DNA of 14,114 bases, taken from positions 1 through 14,114 of the forward strand of contig JAFRMB010000023.1 in the NCBI GenBank assembly GCA_017430945.1, in the 5' to 3' direction. The notes under the pieces are model-generated. The model was not told where the DNA came from. It was given only the letters and a program-made list of their open reading frames with translations, and made no database searches. Positions 1 through 7,159 of the stretch are shown piece by piece (the stretch's first letter is position 1; each line of letters begins with the position of its first letter). Source of the stretch: Clostridia bacterium. Lineage in GTDB: Bacteria > Bacillota_A > Clostridia > Christensenellales > Aristaeellaceae. Made by a program: the position numbers and the translations under genes.

Positions 1-38
1 AAATGCAGCTTTGACGTACACGCCGCCAAATCTGATCG

Positions 39-67
39 AAAATGGGGAGGTTTGCGAACCTCCCCAT
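39..67 (-). terminator. hairpin with short T-run, distal terminator of the sugar operon
   Basis: Positions 42-52 and 57-67 form a perfect 11-bp stem (ATGGGGAGGTT / AACCTCCCCAT) with a TGCG loop. Read on the minus strand, the stem is followed at once by TTTTCGAT. It lies downstream of the zinc dehydrogenase gene and behind a second hairpin, so it probably acts as a back-up terminator. The T-run is short, so the efficiency is uncertain. It could also serve a plus-strand or minus-strand gene outside the window. Confidence 0.6.
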
Positions 68-96
68 ACCCCTCCTTGGGTTTGTCAATAGTCTGA

Positions 97-126
97 GGGG
101 GCTGCCTCTGTTTCGAGGCAGCCCCC
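97..126 (-). terminator. strong GC-rich hairpin directly after the sugar operon
   Basis: Positions 97-108 and 115-126 form a perfect 12-bp stem (GGGGGCTGCCTC / GAGGCAGCCCCC) with a six-base loop, 47 nt after the stop codon of the zinc dehydrogenase gene. No clear T-run follows on the minus strand (TCAGACTATTG), so it may be a weak terminator, an mRNA 3'-end stabiliser, or the first half of a tandem terminator together with the hairpin at 42-67. Confidence 0.6.
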
Positions 127-172
127 GGTCTTATGCCCGCGCGTCGGCCGGCCCGTCCGCGGGGATCAGCGG

Positions 173-1210
173 TCAGAACGCGATGACGTGCTTGATGCCC
201 TTCGCCGCGCGGGCGTTTTCGAAGGCATCCATGATGTCGTCGAGGGGATAGCGGTGCGTGATGACCGAACGCGTGTCCAGCAGGCCCTGTGACACGAAGT
301 CCAGCACCTTCCTGAACTGTGCGACGGAGGAGCGCGTGGAGCCGGTCACGATGAGCTCCTTGTAGTGGATGATGTTGGTGTCGATGGGGATGGGCTCCCT
401 GGAGGCGGGGAGGCCGCCGAAGAAGTTGATGCGGCCGCCGTAGTTCATGAGGCCGAGCATGGCCTGCTGTACGCTCGGGACCGGGCAGGCCGTGATGGCG
501 ACGTCGAGCCCGCGTCCGCGCGTCCACGCGTTGACGTAGCCCGGCAGATCGTCCCCGGAATAGATCTCGATGAAGGGCATGATCTGTTTGCACATCTCCA
601 GGCGCTCCGGCACCACGTCGTTCATGGTCACGACCGCGCCGGCCATGTGCAGCAGCTGGGCGTGCATCGCGCCGATGGGGCCGGCGCCGACCACGAGCGC
701 GAAGTCGCCGGGCTTGACGAAGCACTTCGTAAAGCCGTTGTAGGCGCAGGACAGCGGCTCGCAGACCGCGGCCTCCTCGCTGGATACGTTCTCGGGCAGC
801 ACCTGGAGATTCCCGCGCAGCACCGCGTCGCCGGGGATCCGGACGTACTCCGCGAATGCGCCGTCCATGTTGATGCCGAAGGCCCTGTAGTCGTCGCACA
901 GATGGAAGTTGCCGCTGACGCAGCGGTCGCAGATGCCGCAGCCGATGTTGGGCTGCATGCCCACCCGCATGCCGGGGCGATAGAACGGCACGTTCGCGCC
1001 GACCTCGACGATGGTCCCCGCGAACTCATGTCCGAGCGTGAGCGGGTGCGCCTCGTCGACGCCCTTCATGCCGTTTTGCCACATGCGCACGTCGGTGCCG
1101 CAGATCGCCGCAGCCTCCGGCTTCAGCAGGAGCTCATCCGGACCGATCACGGGTTTTTCGATGTCGACCAAACGGATGTCCTTCGGCCCGTACAGCCTCA
1201 ATGCTTTCAT
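173..1210 (-). CDS. zinc-dependent medium-chain alcohol/polyol dehydrogenase
   Basis: The 345-residue product is a medium-chain dehydrogenase/reductase of the sorbitol or threonine dehydrogenase type. It would oxidise a secondary alcohol of a sugar or polyol with NAD(P) in the cytoplasm. Catalytic zinc residues are visible as C37 in ICGTD, H61-E62 in GHEF and E151 in CEPLS. The structural zinc site is C91, C94, C97 and C105. The Rossmann motif GAGPIG is at 175-180. The start is set at the ATG at 1210, preceded by AGGAGG ten bases upstream; the reading frame runs on to a TTG at 1231, but that would place the ribosome site inside the coding region. It is the last gene of the four-gene operon, 17 nt after the Gfo/Idh/MocA gene, whose stop codon nearly touches this ribosome site. 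The substrate is unknown; sorbitol-like polyols, inososes or keto-sugars are possible. Confidence 0.9.
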   Translation of the reverse strand: MKALRLYGPKDIRLVDIEKPVIGPDELLLKPEAAAICGTDVRMWQNGMKGVDEAHPLTLGHEFAGTIVEVGANVPFYRPGMRVGMQPNIGCGICDRCVSGNFHLCDDYRAFGINMDGAFAEYVRIPGDAVLRGNLQVLPENVSSEEAAVCEPLSCAYNGFTKCFVKPGDFALVVGAGPIGAMHAQLLHMAGAVVTMNDVVPERLEMCKQIMPFIEIYSGDDLPGYVNAWTRGRGLDVAITACPVPSVQQAMLGLMNYGGRINFFGGLPASREPIPIDTNIIHYKELIVTGSTRSSVAQFRKVLDFVSQGLLDTRSVITHRYPLDDIMDAFENARAAKGIKHVIAF

Positions 1211-1227
1211 AGATCCTTTCCCTCCTG

Positions 1228-2247
1228 TCAAAGTCTGATGATCTCGCCGGTCTGGATCGAACGGTTGCCCGCCTCGACGATGCGCACGGCCTGCAGCCCG
1301 TCGTAGCCGGTGACCGGTGTCGGCTTGTCGTTCAGTATGGCATCGACGAACGCGCAGTCCTCCGTGAGATACGCGTCGATGAACAGCGTCATCCAGCTGT
1401 TGACGAACGGCTGTGCGGTCCCCTGTTCCGGCGTGGTGACGCGCACGCTGCTGCCCTCGCTGCGGCCCACGTGCAGCACGCCCTTCGTGCCGACCAGCTC
1501 CACATGCGAATCATAGCCGTACTGGACGTACGCCGCGCCGTCGATCGAGAACTGGACGCCGTTCTTGAACATGCCCGTCATCAGCACGCTGTCGTAGTAG
1601 TCCGGGTATTCCTCTTTGATCTCGGTGTTGCGGTAGTTGCCGGCGATGGCGTACAGCGACTCGATGTCGCTGCCCGCGAACCAGCGGCACGCGTCGATGT
1701 CGTGGGAGTTGATCTCCGCCAGGATGCCGTTGGACTTGCGGATGTCATACATCCACGGGCGCGGCTTCGACGGGCCGCGCGTGTGCGAGTGAATCTGCAC
1801 CAGATCGCCGATCGCGCCGGAGTCCAGCACGGCCTTGGCCTGCTGGAAGGACGCGTCGTGGCGCCGCATGAAGCCGATCTGCAGCTTGACGCCGTTGGCC
1901 TCGCAGGCGTCGATCATCGCCTGGCATTCCGCTTCGTTCATGGCCATCGGCTTTTCACAGAATATGTGCTTGCCGGCATTGGCGCAGTCGATGACGATGC
2001 CCTCGTGGAGGTCCGTGGGCGACACGACCACGACGGCGTCCACCTCGGGATCATCCAGTATGTCGTGATAGTCCGTGGTGTATCGGCGCGCGCCGACCTC
2101 CTCCGCCGCGGCTTTGGCCGCCGCCTCGACCACATCGACGCACGCGACCATGCGGGCGCCGGGCACCCGGTTGACATAGTTCCTTGCATGGATCATGCCG
2201 GCGCGGCCGCAGCCGATCAGGCAGATCCCCAGCGTTTTCTTCTCCAT
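1228..2247 (-). CDS. Gfo/Idh/MocA-family NAD(P)-dependent oxidoreductase (inositol dehydrogenase-like)
   Basis: The 339-residue product has the usual length and plan of the family. It begins with an N-terminal Rossmann domain whose dinucleotide motif is GCGRAG (12-17). The family motif EKP lies at 98-100, with the lysine expected to act in catalysis. A C-terminal alpha/beta domain carries the conserved HDID segment at 182-185. The GFMRRHDASF stretch after the EKP motif resembles inositol 2-dehydrogenases, so oxidation of a cyclitol or pyranose hydroxyl is plausible, but the family is too broad to name a substrate. The start is the ATG at 2247, with GGAGAAAGGG eight bases upstream; an ATG nine codons further up (2274) would lie before that site. 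It sits third in the operon, 60 nt after the kinase and 17 nt before the zinc dehydrogenase. Confidence 0.88.
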   Translation of the reverse strand: MEKKTLGICLIGCGRAGMIHARNYVNRVPGARMVACVDVVEAAAKAAAEEVGARRYTTDYHDILDDPEVDAVVVVSPTDLHEGIVIDCANAGKHIFCEKPMAMNEAECQAMIDACEANGVKLQIGFMRRHDASFQQAKAVLDSGAIGDLVQIHSHTRGPSKPRPWMYDIRKSNGILAEINSHDIDACRWFAGSDIESLYAIAGNYRNTEIKEEYPDYYDSVLMTGMFKNGVQFSIDGAAYVQYGYDSHVELVGTKGVLHVGRSEGSSVRVTTPEQGTAQPFVNSWMTLFIDAYLTEDCAFVDAILNDKPTPVTGYDGLQAVRIVEAGNRSIQTGEIIRL

Positions 2248-2307
2248 GATGAACACCCTTTCTCCGTTCTTCATCCGGCCGCGCAGATCGTGCCGCGCGG
2301 GCCGCTA

Positions 2308-3840
2308 TTATTCCATGCGGTTGAGCTTTTCGTAGAGCGGATGCAGCCGCTGGGCGCACTCCTCATAGAACGCCACGTACGGCGCGTAGCGGCGGGTCAT
2401 ATCGCCGTCCGGCTCGTAGACCCTCTGTGTGTGCGCGTGCGCCAGGGCCGTCTCCGCGAGGTCGTCCACGCTGCCGGTGCCGGCCGCTGCGAGCAGGGCC
2501 GTGCCCCACAGCGCCACGTCCTTGCGGTCCAGCGTGGCAAAGCGCATGCCCGTGACGTCCGAGAGCATCTGCGGCCACACCGTGGAATGGGCGCCGCCGC
2601 CGATCAGCTTGATCGTCGCGTCGGGCTGCGCGCCGTAGGCCGCGCGCAGGCTGTCGAGCGTCAGCGCGAGGTCATAGCTGAAGCCCTCCAGCAAAGAGCG
2701 ATAGAAATGTCCCATGCCGTGGCCCCACGTGTGTCCCATGAACAGGCCGCGGATCTCGCTGTCGAAGGGCATCGCGCTGCCGCCGAGCAGCCCGATGGAC
2801 AGCATGCGATCGCTTCCCGGCGGCACCTGCGCCGCCAGTCGCTCCGCCTCGGCGAAGGCCTTCGACGTGTCCGCGTCCGCTCCCTTGATGAACGTGTCGA
2901 CGAACCAGTCGATCGATATGCCTGAGCCCTGGATGTACTTGTGCGCCAGGAAGCTGCTGTCGTCGACCGAGCCGATGACATCGTAGTTGCGCCTCGCCGT
3001 GTCGAGCCAGACCTCCGGCACCACCCGGCTGATGGCGCCGTAGGATGACGCCTCGAAGATCATGTCGCCCTGGCGCAGGATGCCCGCGCCGACGCAGCCG
3101 CTGACCTTGTCACCGGCGCCGACCACCAGCGGGATACCGGCGCGAAGCCCGATGCTGCGCGCCTGCGCCTCGCCCAGCGTGCCGCCCACCGTGGTGCAGC
3201 TGACGATCTCCGGCAGCAGGCCCACATCGACGCCCATGCCCTGGCACAGGCTGCGGGACCACTCGCGCCGGCGCGTGTCCGCGAGCCCGGTCCAGGTGAT
3301 CAGAGAATAGTCGATCTTCGCCTCGTGGACGGGTATGCCGGACAGCCGGCCGATCACGAAGCCGTTCAGCATCACGTATTTCGCGATGCGCTTGTGGTCT
3401 TCCGGAAAGCTGTCCCTGAACCAGGCGTACTTCGAGCACATGACCGGCGCATTCGTACAGCCGATCTCGAACAGCTCCGTGCCGACCTCGGCGCGCTGGC
3501 GCTCCGCCCAGGGCAGATACCGGCTGTCCAGCGTGCACGACCAGCCCGTCACGTCGTTCCAGTGCTCGTCCACGCCCATGGATCCCGCCATCTGCCCCGT
3601 AAAGGCCATGGCCTCCACGCACCGGGCATCGTCGCCGAGCGCCCGGGCGGCGCTGCGGATGCATCTGCACACCGCCTCGAACAGGTCGTCGCCGCGCTGG
3701 ATGAACATGCCCGGGGCCGGACGCTCGTCCGGCACGGGCTCGGAGCACTCCGCGATGCATCTGGACTGCGCGTCGTACACGCCCGCCTTGATGAAGCTGG
3801 TCCCAAGGTCCACCGCCATATATAGCTTATTGCCTGCCAT
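2308..3840 (-). CDS. FGGY-family carbohydrate kinase (xylulokinase-like)
   Basis: The 510-residue product has the full length of an FGGY sugar kinase, which phosphorylates a sugar, ketose or polyol with ATP in the cytoplasm. The N-terminal actin-like domain opens with DLGTSFIK (11-18), the phosphate-binding loop. The sugar-binding TGQMAG motif is at 81-86, similar to GQMHG in xylulokinases. D244 in GAGDKVSG is the expected catalytic base. The C-terminal domain carries GGGAHS (414-419), which contacts the adenosine. The ATG at 3840 has GGGGAGG about seven bases upstream. The gene starts 20 nt after the isomerase gene, which points to translation from one mRNA. By context it should phosphorylate the product of the isomerase. 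Xylulose, ribulose, fuculose and similar ketoses are all possible; the sequence alone does not decide. Confidence 0.9.
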   Translation of the reverse strand: MAGNKLYMAVDLGTSFIKAGVYDAQSRCIAECSEPVPDERPAPGMFIQRGDDLFEAVCRCIRSAARALGDDARCVEAMAFTGQMAGSMGVDEHWNDVTGWSCTLDSRYLPWAERQRAEVGTELFEIGCTNAPVMCSKYAWFRDSFPEDHKRIAKYVMLNGFVIGRLSGIPVHEAKIDYSLITWTGLADTRRREWSRSLCQGMGVDVGLLPEIVSCTTVGGTLGEAQARSIGLRAGIPLVVGAGDKVSGCVGAGILRQGDMIFEASSYGAISRVVPEVWLDTARRNYDVIGSVDDSSFLAHKYIQGSGISIDWFVDTFIKGADADTSKAFAEAERLAAQVPPGSDRMLSIGLLGGSAMPFDSEIRGLFMGHTWGHGMGHFYRSLLEGFSYDLALTLDSLRAAYGAQPDATIKLIGGGAHSTVWPQMLSDVTGMRFATLDRKDVALWGTALLAAAGTGSVDDLAETALAHAHTQRVYEPDGDMTRRYAPYVAFYEECAQRLHPLYEKLNRME

Positions 3841-3860
3841 CTCGCTGCCTCCCCTGTCGG

Positions 3861-5192
3861 TCAGATCTCCGTGACTTCAAAGCCGAACACCTTGGCCACC
3901 TGCCGCAGCTGCGGCGCGACGTCGCCCGAGATGATCATCGAGTGATGGGAGCACAGGTTGTCCATCACCCTGTGGCCGTCCGCGTAGCGGATCAGGGCGC
4001 CGTTGCGGCAATCCGAGCCGGGATACTGGACGTACTTCTCGATCTCCGCCCGGATGATCGAGAGCTTCTTGAATCCGGGATAGATCTTCGCCAGCGTCAC
4101 CGGGCCCTCCGGCAGCCGGCAGTCCACCATGCACGCCTTGTCATTGACGATCTCCAGCACTTTGGGCCGCAGCGTCCATTCGCTGCAGAACTTTCTCGGC
4201 ACGAAGCCGAAATAGCCGCAGTGCACGCCCAGCGCGTGGTTGTCGGGATCGTCGATGTCCGGGAATTTGTCGATCTTCTCGTGTGCGAGCGCCGCCATGC
4301 CCACCAGGAACGGATACAGGTTCGTCATCATGATAGGCTTCTCGATGGAGCGGTAGATGACGAACGTCGAGAGCATGGTCAGCGTGTCGCCCTCACAGGC
4401 CCAGATGATGTTGTCCCGCTCAAAGAGCATGTTCCAGGCCAGGCACGGCGTGGTGTCGCAGTTGAACGATTCGTTCAGGCAGTTGCTGCCGACGCCCTCC
4501 ACGCCGCCGATCTCGTCGATGACCTCCTTGACGGCGATGTAGATCTTCACCGCACGCAGATAGGCCTCCTCGCAGACGCCCTCCATGTTGACGTCCCAGT
4601 CGGCACTGACCCGGCGGGCCTCGTCGTCGGAGATCTGACGCGCCCGGTCGCCGCAGGCCTTCCAGCTGCGATAGATCAGCTTGCAGCCGAACACCTTCTC
4701 CATGGTCTCGGTGCTGCTGTTCTCCCACCAGTAGAACTTCTTGAATATATTGGCCTGCATGCCCTCGCCGGGCGTGTCCTGGAACATCAGGAACCTGGCG
4801 CCCGACTTGAGCGCGCGCCTGGCAGCCAGCGCCCGCAGGACCGTCTTGCCCATCTCGATGCTGTACGGCGAGAACACGGTGAGCCCCAGATCCCTCAGGT
4901 AGGTGATGATCTCCCAGTCCCACATCTCCACCGTGCCGAACCGGCTGGTCAGCACCACCATCGGCAGATCGTAGGCCTTCATCTCGTCGTCGTGCCGGAA
5001 AGCGGCGAAGATCATCTGCGGGAACAGGATCGCGTCCGCCCCCTCGGGCAGGGCACTGCCCACCGTCGTCATCGGGAGGAACTCGGCGACATCGCCGTAC
5101 ATCGCTTCCAGGCGCTCCATCTGCTCCGACAGCTCGCCGCGCTCCCGGTCGTTGATCTCCTCAAAGTACACAGGGGCCAGTCTTACCTTCAT
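3861..5192 (-). CDS. L-fucose/D-arabinose isomerase-like protein (COG2407 type)
   Basis: The 443-residue product resembles the fucose isomerase-like family, metal-dependent enzymes that interconvert aldoses and ketoses in the cytoplasm. The C-terminal half has the family pattern: NCLNES (E241), ACEGD followed by LT (E267, D269) and a histidine at 324 in GVHCGYFGF. These are candidate Mn-binding or catalytic residues, assigned by analogy. The protein is shorter than classical FucI (about 590 residues) and fits the shorter fucose isomerase-like group. The start is the ATG at 5192, preceded by GGAGGTG at six bases. The same frame stays open upstream to about 5411, but that stretch contains the promoter and leader. 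It is the first gene of the operon, behind a sigma-A-type promoter. Which aldose it uses is not known. Confidence 0.82.
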   Translation of the reverse strand: MKVRLAPVYFEEINDRERGELSEQMERLEAMYGDVAEFLPMTTVGSALPEGADAILFPQMIFAAFRHDDEMKAYDLPMVVLTSRFGTVEMWDWEIITYLRDLGLTVFSPYSIEMGKTVLRALAARRALKSGARFLMFQDTPGEGMQANIFKKFYWWENSSTETMEKVFGCKLIYRSWKACGDRARQISDDEARRVSADWDVNMEGVCEEAYLRAVKIYIAVKEVIDEIGGVEGVGSNCLNESFNCDTTPCLAWNMLFERDNIIWACEGDTLTMLSTFVIYRSIEKPIMMTNLYPFLVGMAALAHEKIDKFPDIDDPDNHALGVHCGYFGFVPRKFCSEWTLRPKVLEIVNDKACMVDCRLPEGPVTLAKIYPGFKKLSIIRAEIEKYVQYPGSDCRNGALIRYADGHRVMDNLCSHHSMIISGDVAPQLRQVAKVFGFEVTEI

Positions 5193-5355
5193 CTGCGACA
5201 CCTCCATTTGCCTTCTCGTCCGCGCCCTCCGGCGCGCGTGTCTCGGCGCCTCGCACGGCGCCGCCGCGGTCGGGCTCGGGAGCCCGAATAAGAGGACGCC
5301 CGCGGCCTCGCCGGCCCGGATCCCGCGCCACATGCGTTCCGGGCTGTCCCGCCTG
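5193..5355 (-). other. structured 5' leader of the sugar operon
   Basis: About 160 nt separate the predicted transcription start from the isomerase ATG. Four consecutive hairpins can be drawn, in transcript order 5343-5315 (CCCGGA/TCCGGG arms), 5286-5271 (CGGGCT/AGCCCG, four-base loop), 5262-5245 (GGCGCC/GGCGCC, six-base loop) and 5236-5221 (CGCGCC/GGCGCG, GGAG loop). None is followed by a T-run, so no terminator decision is evident. No known riboswitch core was recognised. High local GC content makes some of these pairings likely by chance. Confidence 0.4.
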
Positions 5356-5361
5356 TCTTCC

Positions 5362-5389
5362 ATTATAACATGTTCTGGCGGATCATCAA
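5362..5389 (-). promoter_or_regulatory. promoter of the isomerase-kinase-dehydrogenase operon
   Basis: On the minus strand a -35 TTGATG (5384-5389) and a perfect -10 TATAAT (5362-5367) stand 16 bp apart. The -10 is preceded by TGT, an extended -10 element. Transcription should begin near 5355. The 8-bp palindrome AACATGTT (5367-5374) overlaps the spacer and the first base of the -10 and could be part of an operator, though nothing else supports that. The surrounding 5360-5550 is clearly AT-richer than the genes. Confidence 0.8.
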
Positions 5390-5546
5390 TCTTTTTGCGC
5401 TTTATTGTCATTTATTCATGCATAATGTCGATAATTTACACTGCAGCGATGTGCACGGCGTACATATTCGCCGTCACGCAAGGTCAACGGCGCGCACATC
5501 CGCTCAAAACGATAATCATTTCACGCAAAATGAGAGCGACATAAAC
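5390..5546. other. AT-rich intergenic stretch upstream of the sugar-operon promoter
   Basis: This stretch lies between the deoR-family terminator and the operon promoter. No gene or RNA was recognised. It would hold any upstream activator or repressor sites for the sugar operon, but no convincing repeated or palindromic site was found. Confidence 0.4.
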
Positions 5547-5608
5547 AAAAAAGATCCACCGCGCACCGCCGCGCCGCCCTTTGGCGGGCGGAGACGATGG
5601 GGTGGATC
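5547..5608 (-). terminator. intrinsic terminator of the DeoR-family regulator gene
   Basis: The arms GATCCACC (5553-5560) and GGTGGATC (5601-5608) pair perfectly and enclose an inner GC-rich hairpin around a CTTTG turn. On the minus strand the stem is followed directly by TTTTTTG (5552 downward). It lies 25 nt after the regulator's stop codon and separates that gene from the sugar operon downstream. Confidence 0.88.
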
Positions 5609-5633
5609 GAAGGAGCGCCTTGAAATGGCGGCG

Positions 5634-6413
5634 CTATGGCGTCATACAGACCTTGACGCCGGCAGCGGCAAATGCCTTGAGCCGTTCCGGCTCCGCGTCC
5701 CGGCTGGTGATGATCGTGTCGATCGCATCCAGGCCGGCGAAGGTCACGAAAGAGGAGCGGCCGAGCTTCGAAGCGTCCGCCAGCAGTATGACGCGGTCGG
5801 CAGAGCGCACCAGCGCCGTCTTGATGTTGGCCACCTCCAGCGTGGGGGTGGAAGGCCCGTTCGCATCCACGGCGTTGGCGGCGATGAAGGCCTTGTCGAC
5901 GTGCAGGCGGGACAGCAGTTCGATGGCGGTCTGACCGCCGGTGCAGTGGAAGCCATGCCGGACCTGTCCGCCCACCAGGATGAGGTTGACATCGGTGTTG
6001 CTCTCCAGCCACGCCGCGATCTGCAGATCGCAGGTCACCACGGTCAGCTGTTCGATGCTGCCCAGCAGCATGGCGAGCTGATAGGTGGTCGTGCCGGTGT
6101 CCAGAGAGATGATGTCCCTCGGCTTGATGTACCTGAGCGCCGCGCGCGCGATGGCCGCCTTCTCGTGGACGCGATGCACGGACTTCACGTCGTTGTCCGG
6201 CTCGAAGGCCGCCTTGCCGCTGCGCATGGCGCCCCCGTGGGTGCGCTCGATGAGCTGCGAGGCCTCCAGCTCCCGAAGGTCGTTGCGGATCGTGGCGGGA
6301 GATACGCCGAAGTGCTCGCACAACTCGCTGACCGTCGCGGACCCGCGTGTGCTGACGAGCTTCAGTATGTTGTTCTTGCGCACCTGCGCCAGTGATCTGT
6401 CGGACGGTTTCAT
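5634..6413 (-). CDS. DeoR-family sugar-responsive transcriptional regulator
   Basis: The 259-residue product has the standard DeoR-family length and layout. An N-terminal helix-turn-helix (about 8-60) contains VSELCEHFGVSPATIRNDL and ends with the typical THGGA. The effector domain shows LDTGTTT (104-110), the phosphosugar-binding loop of this fold, a GGQVRHGF segment, and DASKLGRSSF near the end. Such proteins usually repress sugar catabolic genes and are released by a phosphorylated intermediate. The start is the ATG at 6413, with GAGAGGTG six bases upstream; an in-frame start at 6458 lacks such a site. It has its own promoter and terminator and lies directly upstream of the isomerase-kinase operon, so control of that operon by a phosphosugar made by the kinase is the likely role. 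Confidence 0.92.
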   Translation of the reverse strand: MKPSDRSLAQVRKNNILKLVSTRGSATVSELCEHFGVSPATIRNDLRELEASQLIERTHGGAMRSGKAAFEPDNDVKSVHRVHEKAAIARAALRYIKPRDIISLDTGTTTYQLAMLLGSIEQLTVVTCDLQIAAWLESNTDVNLILVGGQVRHGFHCTGGQTAIELLSRLHVDKAFIAANAVDANGPSTPTLEVANIKTALVRSADRVILLADASKLGRSSFVTFAGLDAIDTIITSRDAEPERLKAFAAAGVKVCMTP

Positions 6414-6461
6414 GGCGGGCACCTCTCTGGGATCACGCGGCAGCATGCCTGCGGCCATCGC

Positions 6462-6475
6462 TGTTTGTATAAACT
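6462..6475. promoter_or_regulatory. possible autoregulatory operator at the DeoR-family promoter
   Basis: The plus-strand stretch TGTTTGTATAAACT contains the arms GTTT and AAAC around GTAT (10 of 12 positions symmetric). It overlaps the edge of the -10 element and the predicted start site, a position that suits autorepression. No matching site was found at the sugar-operon promoter, which weakens the case. Confidence 0.3.
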
Positions 6476-6501
6476 ATATCATTCGGAACGACCGTTGTCA
6501 A
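6473..6501 (-). promoter_or_regulatory. promoter of the DeoR-family regulator gene
   Basis: On the minus strand a perfect -35 TTGACA (6496-6501) and a -10 TATAGT (6473-6478) are separated by 17 bp. Transcription should start near 6466, giving a leader of about 50 nt before the ATG at 6413. Confidence 0.85.
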
Positions 6502-6551
6502 TCAGACCGCCGCGGCCGATCGGAACGTATGCGCGGCTGCTCTCCCCCATC

Positions 6552-6597
6552 AAAACACCGCGGGCCCCGCACCTTCGTCAGATGCGGAGCCCGCGGT
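6552..6597 (-). terminator. intrinsic terminator of the PPC-domain gene
   Basis: ACCGCGGGC (6557-6565) pairs with GCCCGCGGT (6589-6597), and after one mismatch CCGCA pairs with TGCGG, leaving an 11-base loop. On the minus strand GTTTTG follows. It stands 36 nt after the PPC gene and insulates the DeoR-family promoter that lies just beyond. Confidence 0.82.
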
Positions 6598-6633
6598 CCG
6601 GTCACGTCCGTAAGGGTGTCACAAAAGCGCGCG

Positions 6634-7050
6634 TCACGCGAAGTCTTCGATGTTGCCGATGCGGTCGTAATTCGCAAGGTCCGCCTCGATCTCGGCGATC
6701 ACGATCGCGGAGAAGGTCAGCACGATGACGCCCTCCTCGAGATGTCCGCCGTAGGCGACCTTGTCGTTGCTGAAGGTGATATGCGCGTGCACGCGGTCCT
6801 CCAGCACCATGCCGTTGATGTTGACGATGTCGGCCGGTGCGCTGGCCTTGGTGTAGATCTCCTCCGGCGGGTTGACAGAGGACGATACGACGTGGTAGTG
6901 GTGCGAGATGACCGAGCCCACGCCCTCCATGATCAGGCCGTTGTGGATCTGCTCGTCCTTCACGGCCTTGCGGAGCGCGAGGAGGATGTCGTCGCCGGGG
7001 TTGAGTCGAACGAGTACGAGGCGCTTGATCTGGGACGATGTGACTTTCAT
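6634..7050 (-). CDS. PPC/DUF296-domain protein
   Basis: The 138-residue product is a single PPC domain (plants and prokaryotes conserved, DUF296, COG1661). Visible family features are the opening R-L-N-P-G-D-D segment, GVGSV (43-47), the HAH pair at 88-90, GGHL (101-104) and the closing beta-rich hydrophobic run VIVLTFSAIVIAEIE. Bacterial members form trimers and bind metal through histidines; their cellular role is poorly known, although plant relatives (AT-hook proteins) act in transcription. The start is the ATG at 7050 with AGGAGG seven bases upstream; the ATG two codons earlier is only one base from that site. It is divergent from the LacI-family gene, and no strong promoter of its own is visible. 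It might modulate the neighbouring regulator or bind a small ligand; this is inference. Confidence 0.85.
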   Translation of the reverse strand: MKVTSSQIKRLVLVRLNPGDDILLALRKAVKDEQIHNGLIMEGVGSVISHHYHVVSSSVNPPEEIYTKASAPADIVNINGMVLEDRVHAHITFSNDKVAYGGHLEEGVIVLTFSAIVIAEIEADLANYDRIGNIEDFA

Positions 7051-7093
7051 GTTCATACCTCCTGATAATCTCTCGATCTTGACCTGATTCATC

Positions 7094-7122
7094 TTGATTT
7101 TTTCACTTTTTCCAGATATAAT
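7094..7122 (+). promoter_or_regulatory. promoter of the LacI-family regulator gene
   Basis: A -35 TTGATT (7094-7099) and a perfect -10 TATAAT (7117-7122) are separated by 17 bp. The start site falls near 7129 and gives a leader of about 30 nt. An imperfect palindrome AATGCATATATT overlaps the -10, but it lacks the central CG of LacI-type operators and may be just AT-rich sequence. Confidence 0.83.
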
Positions 7123-7159
7123 GCATATATTACATGGATTTTCATCTAGGAGGGCGCTC

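Noticed and set aside
365..5291. Long plus-strand open frames (365-1306, 1471-2925, 3325-3825, 3942-5291) opposite the sugar operon
   Set aside because: They lie wholly or mostly opposite clear enzymes, are rich in Arg, Ala, His, Asp and Val as expected of GC-rich antisense frames, show no domain pattern and have no ribosome sites.
5193..5411. N-terminal extension of the isomerase (73 extra residues in frame)
   Set aside because: The extension is Arg/Ala/Pro-rich and covers the promoter and the structured leader, and the ATG at 5192 has an excellent ribosome site and the family-like N-terminus.
5511..5520. GATAATCATT resembling half of a Fur box upstream of the sugar operon
   Set aside because: It matches only half a site in AT-rich DNA, lies more than 120 bp upstream of the -35, and no iron-related gene is nearby.
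7117..7140. Palindrome-like AATGCATATATT at the lacI promoter as an autoregulatory operator
   Set aside because: It lacks the central CG found in the liv operators and its symmetry is what AT-rich promoter sequence gives by chance.
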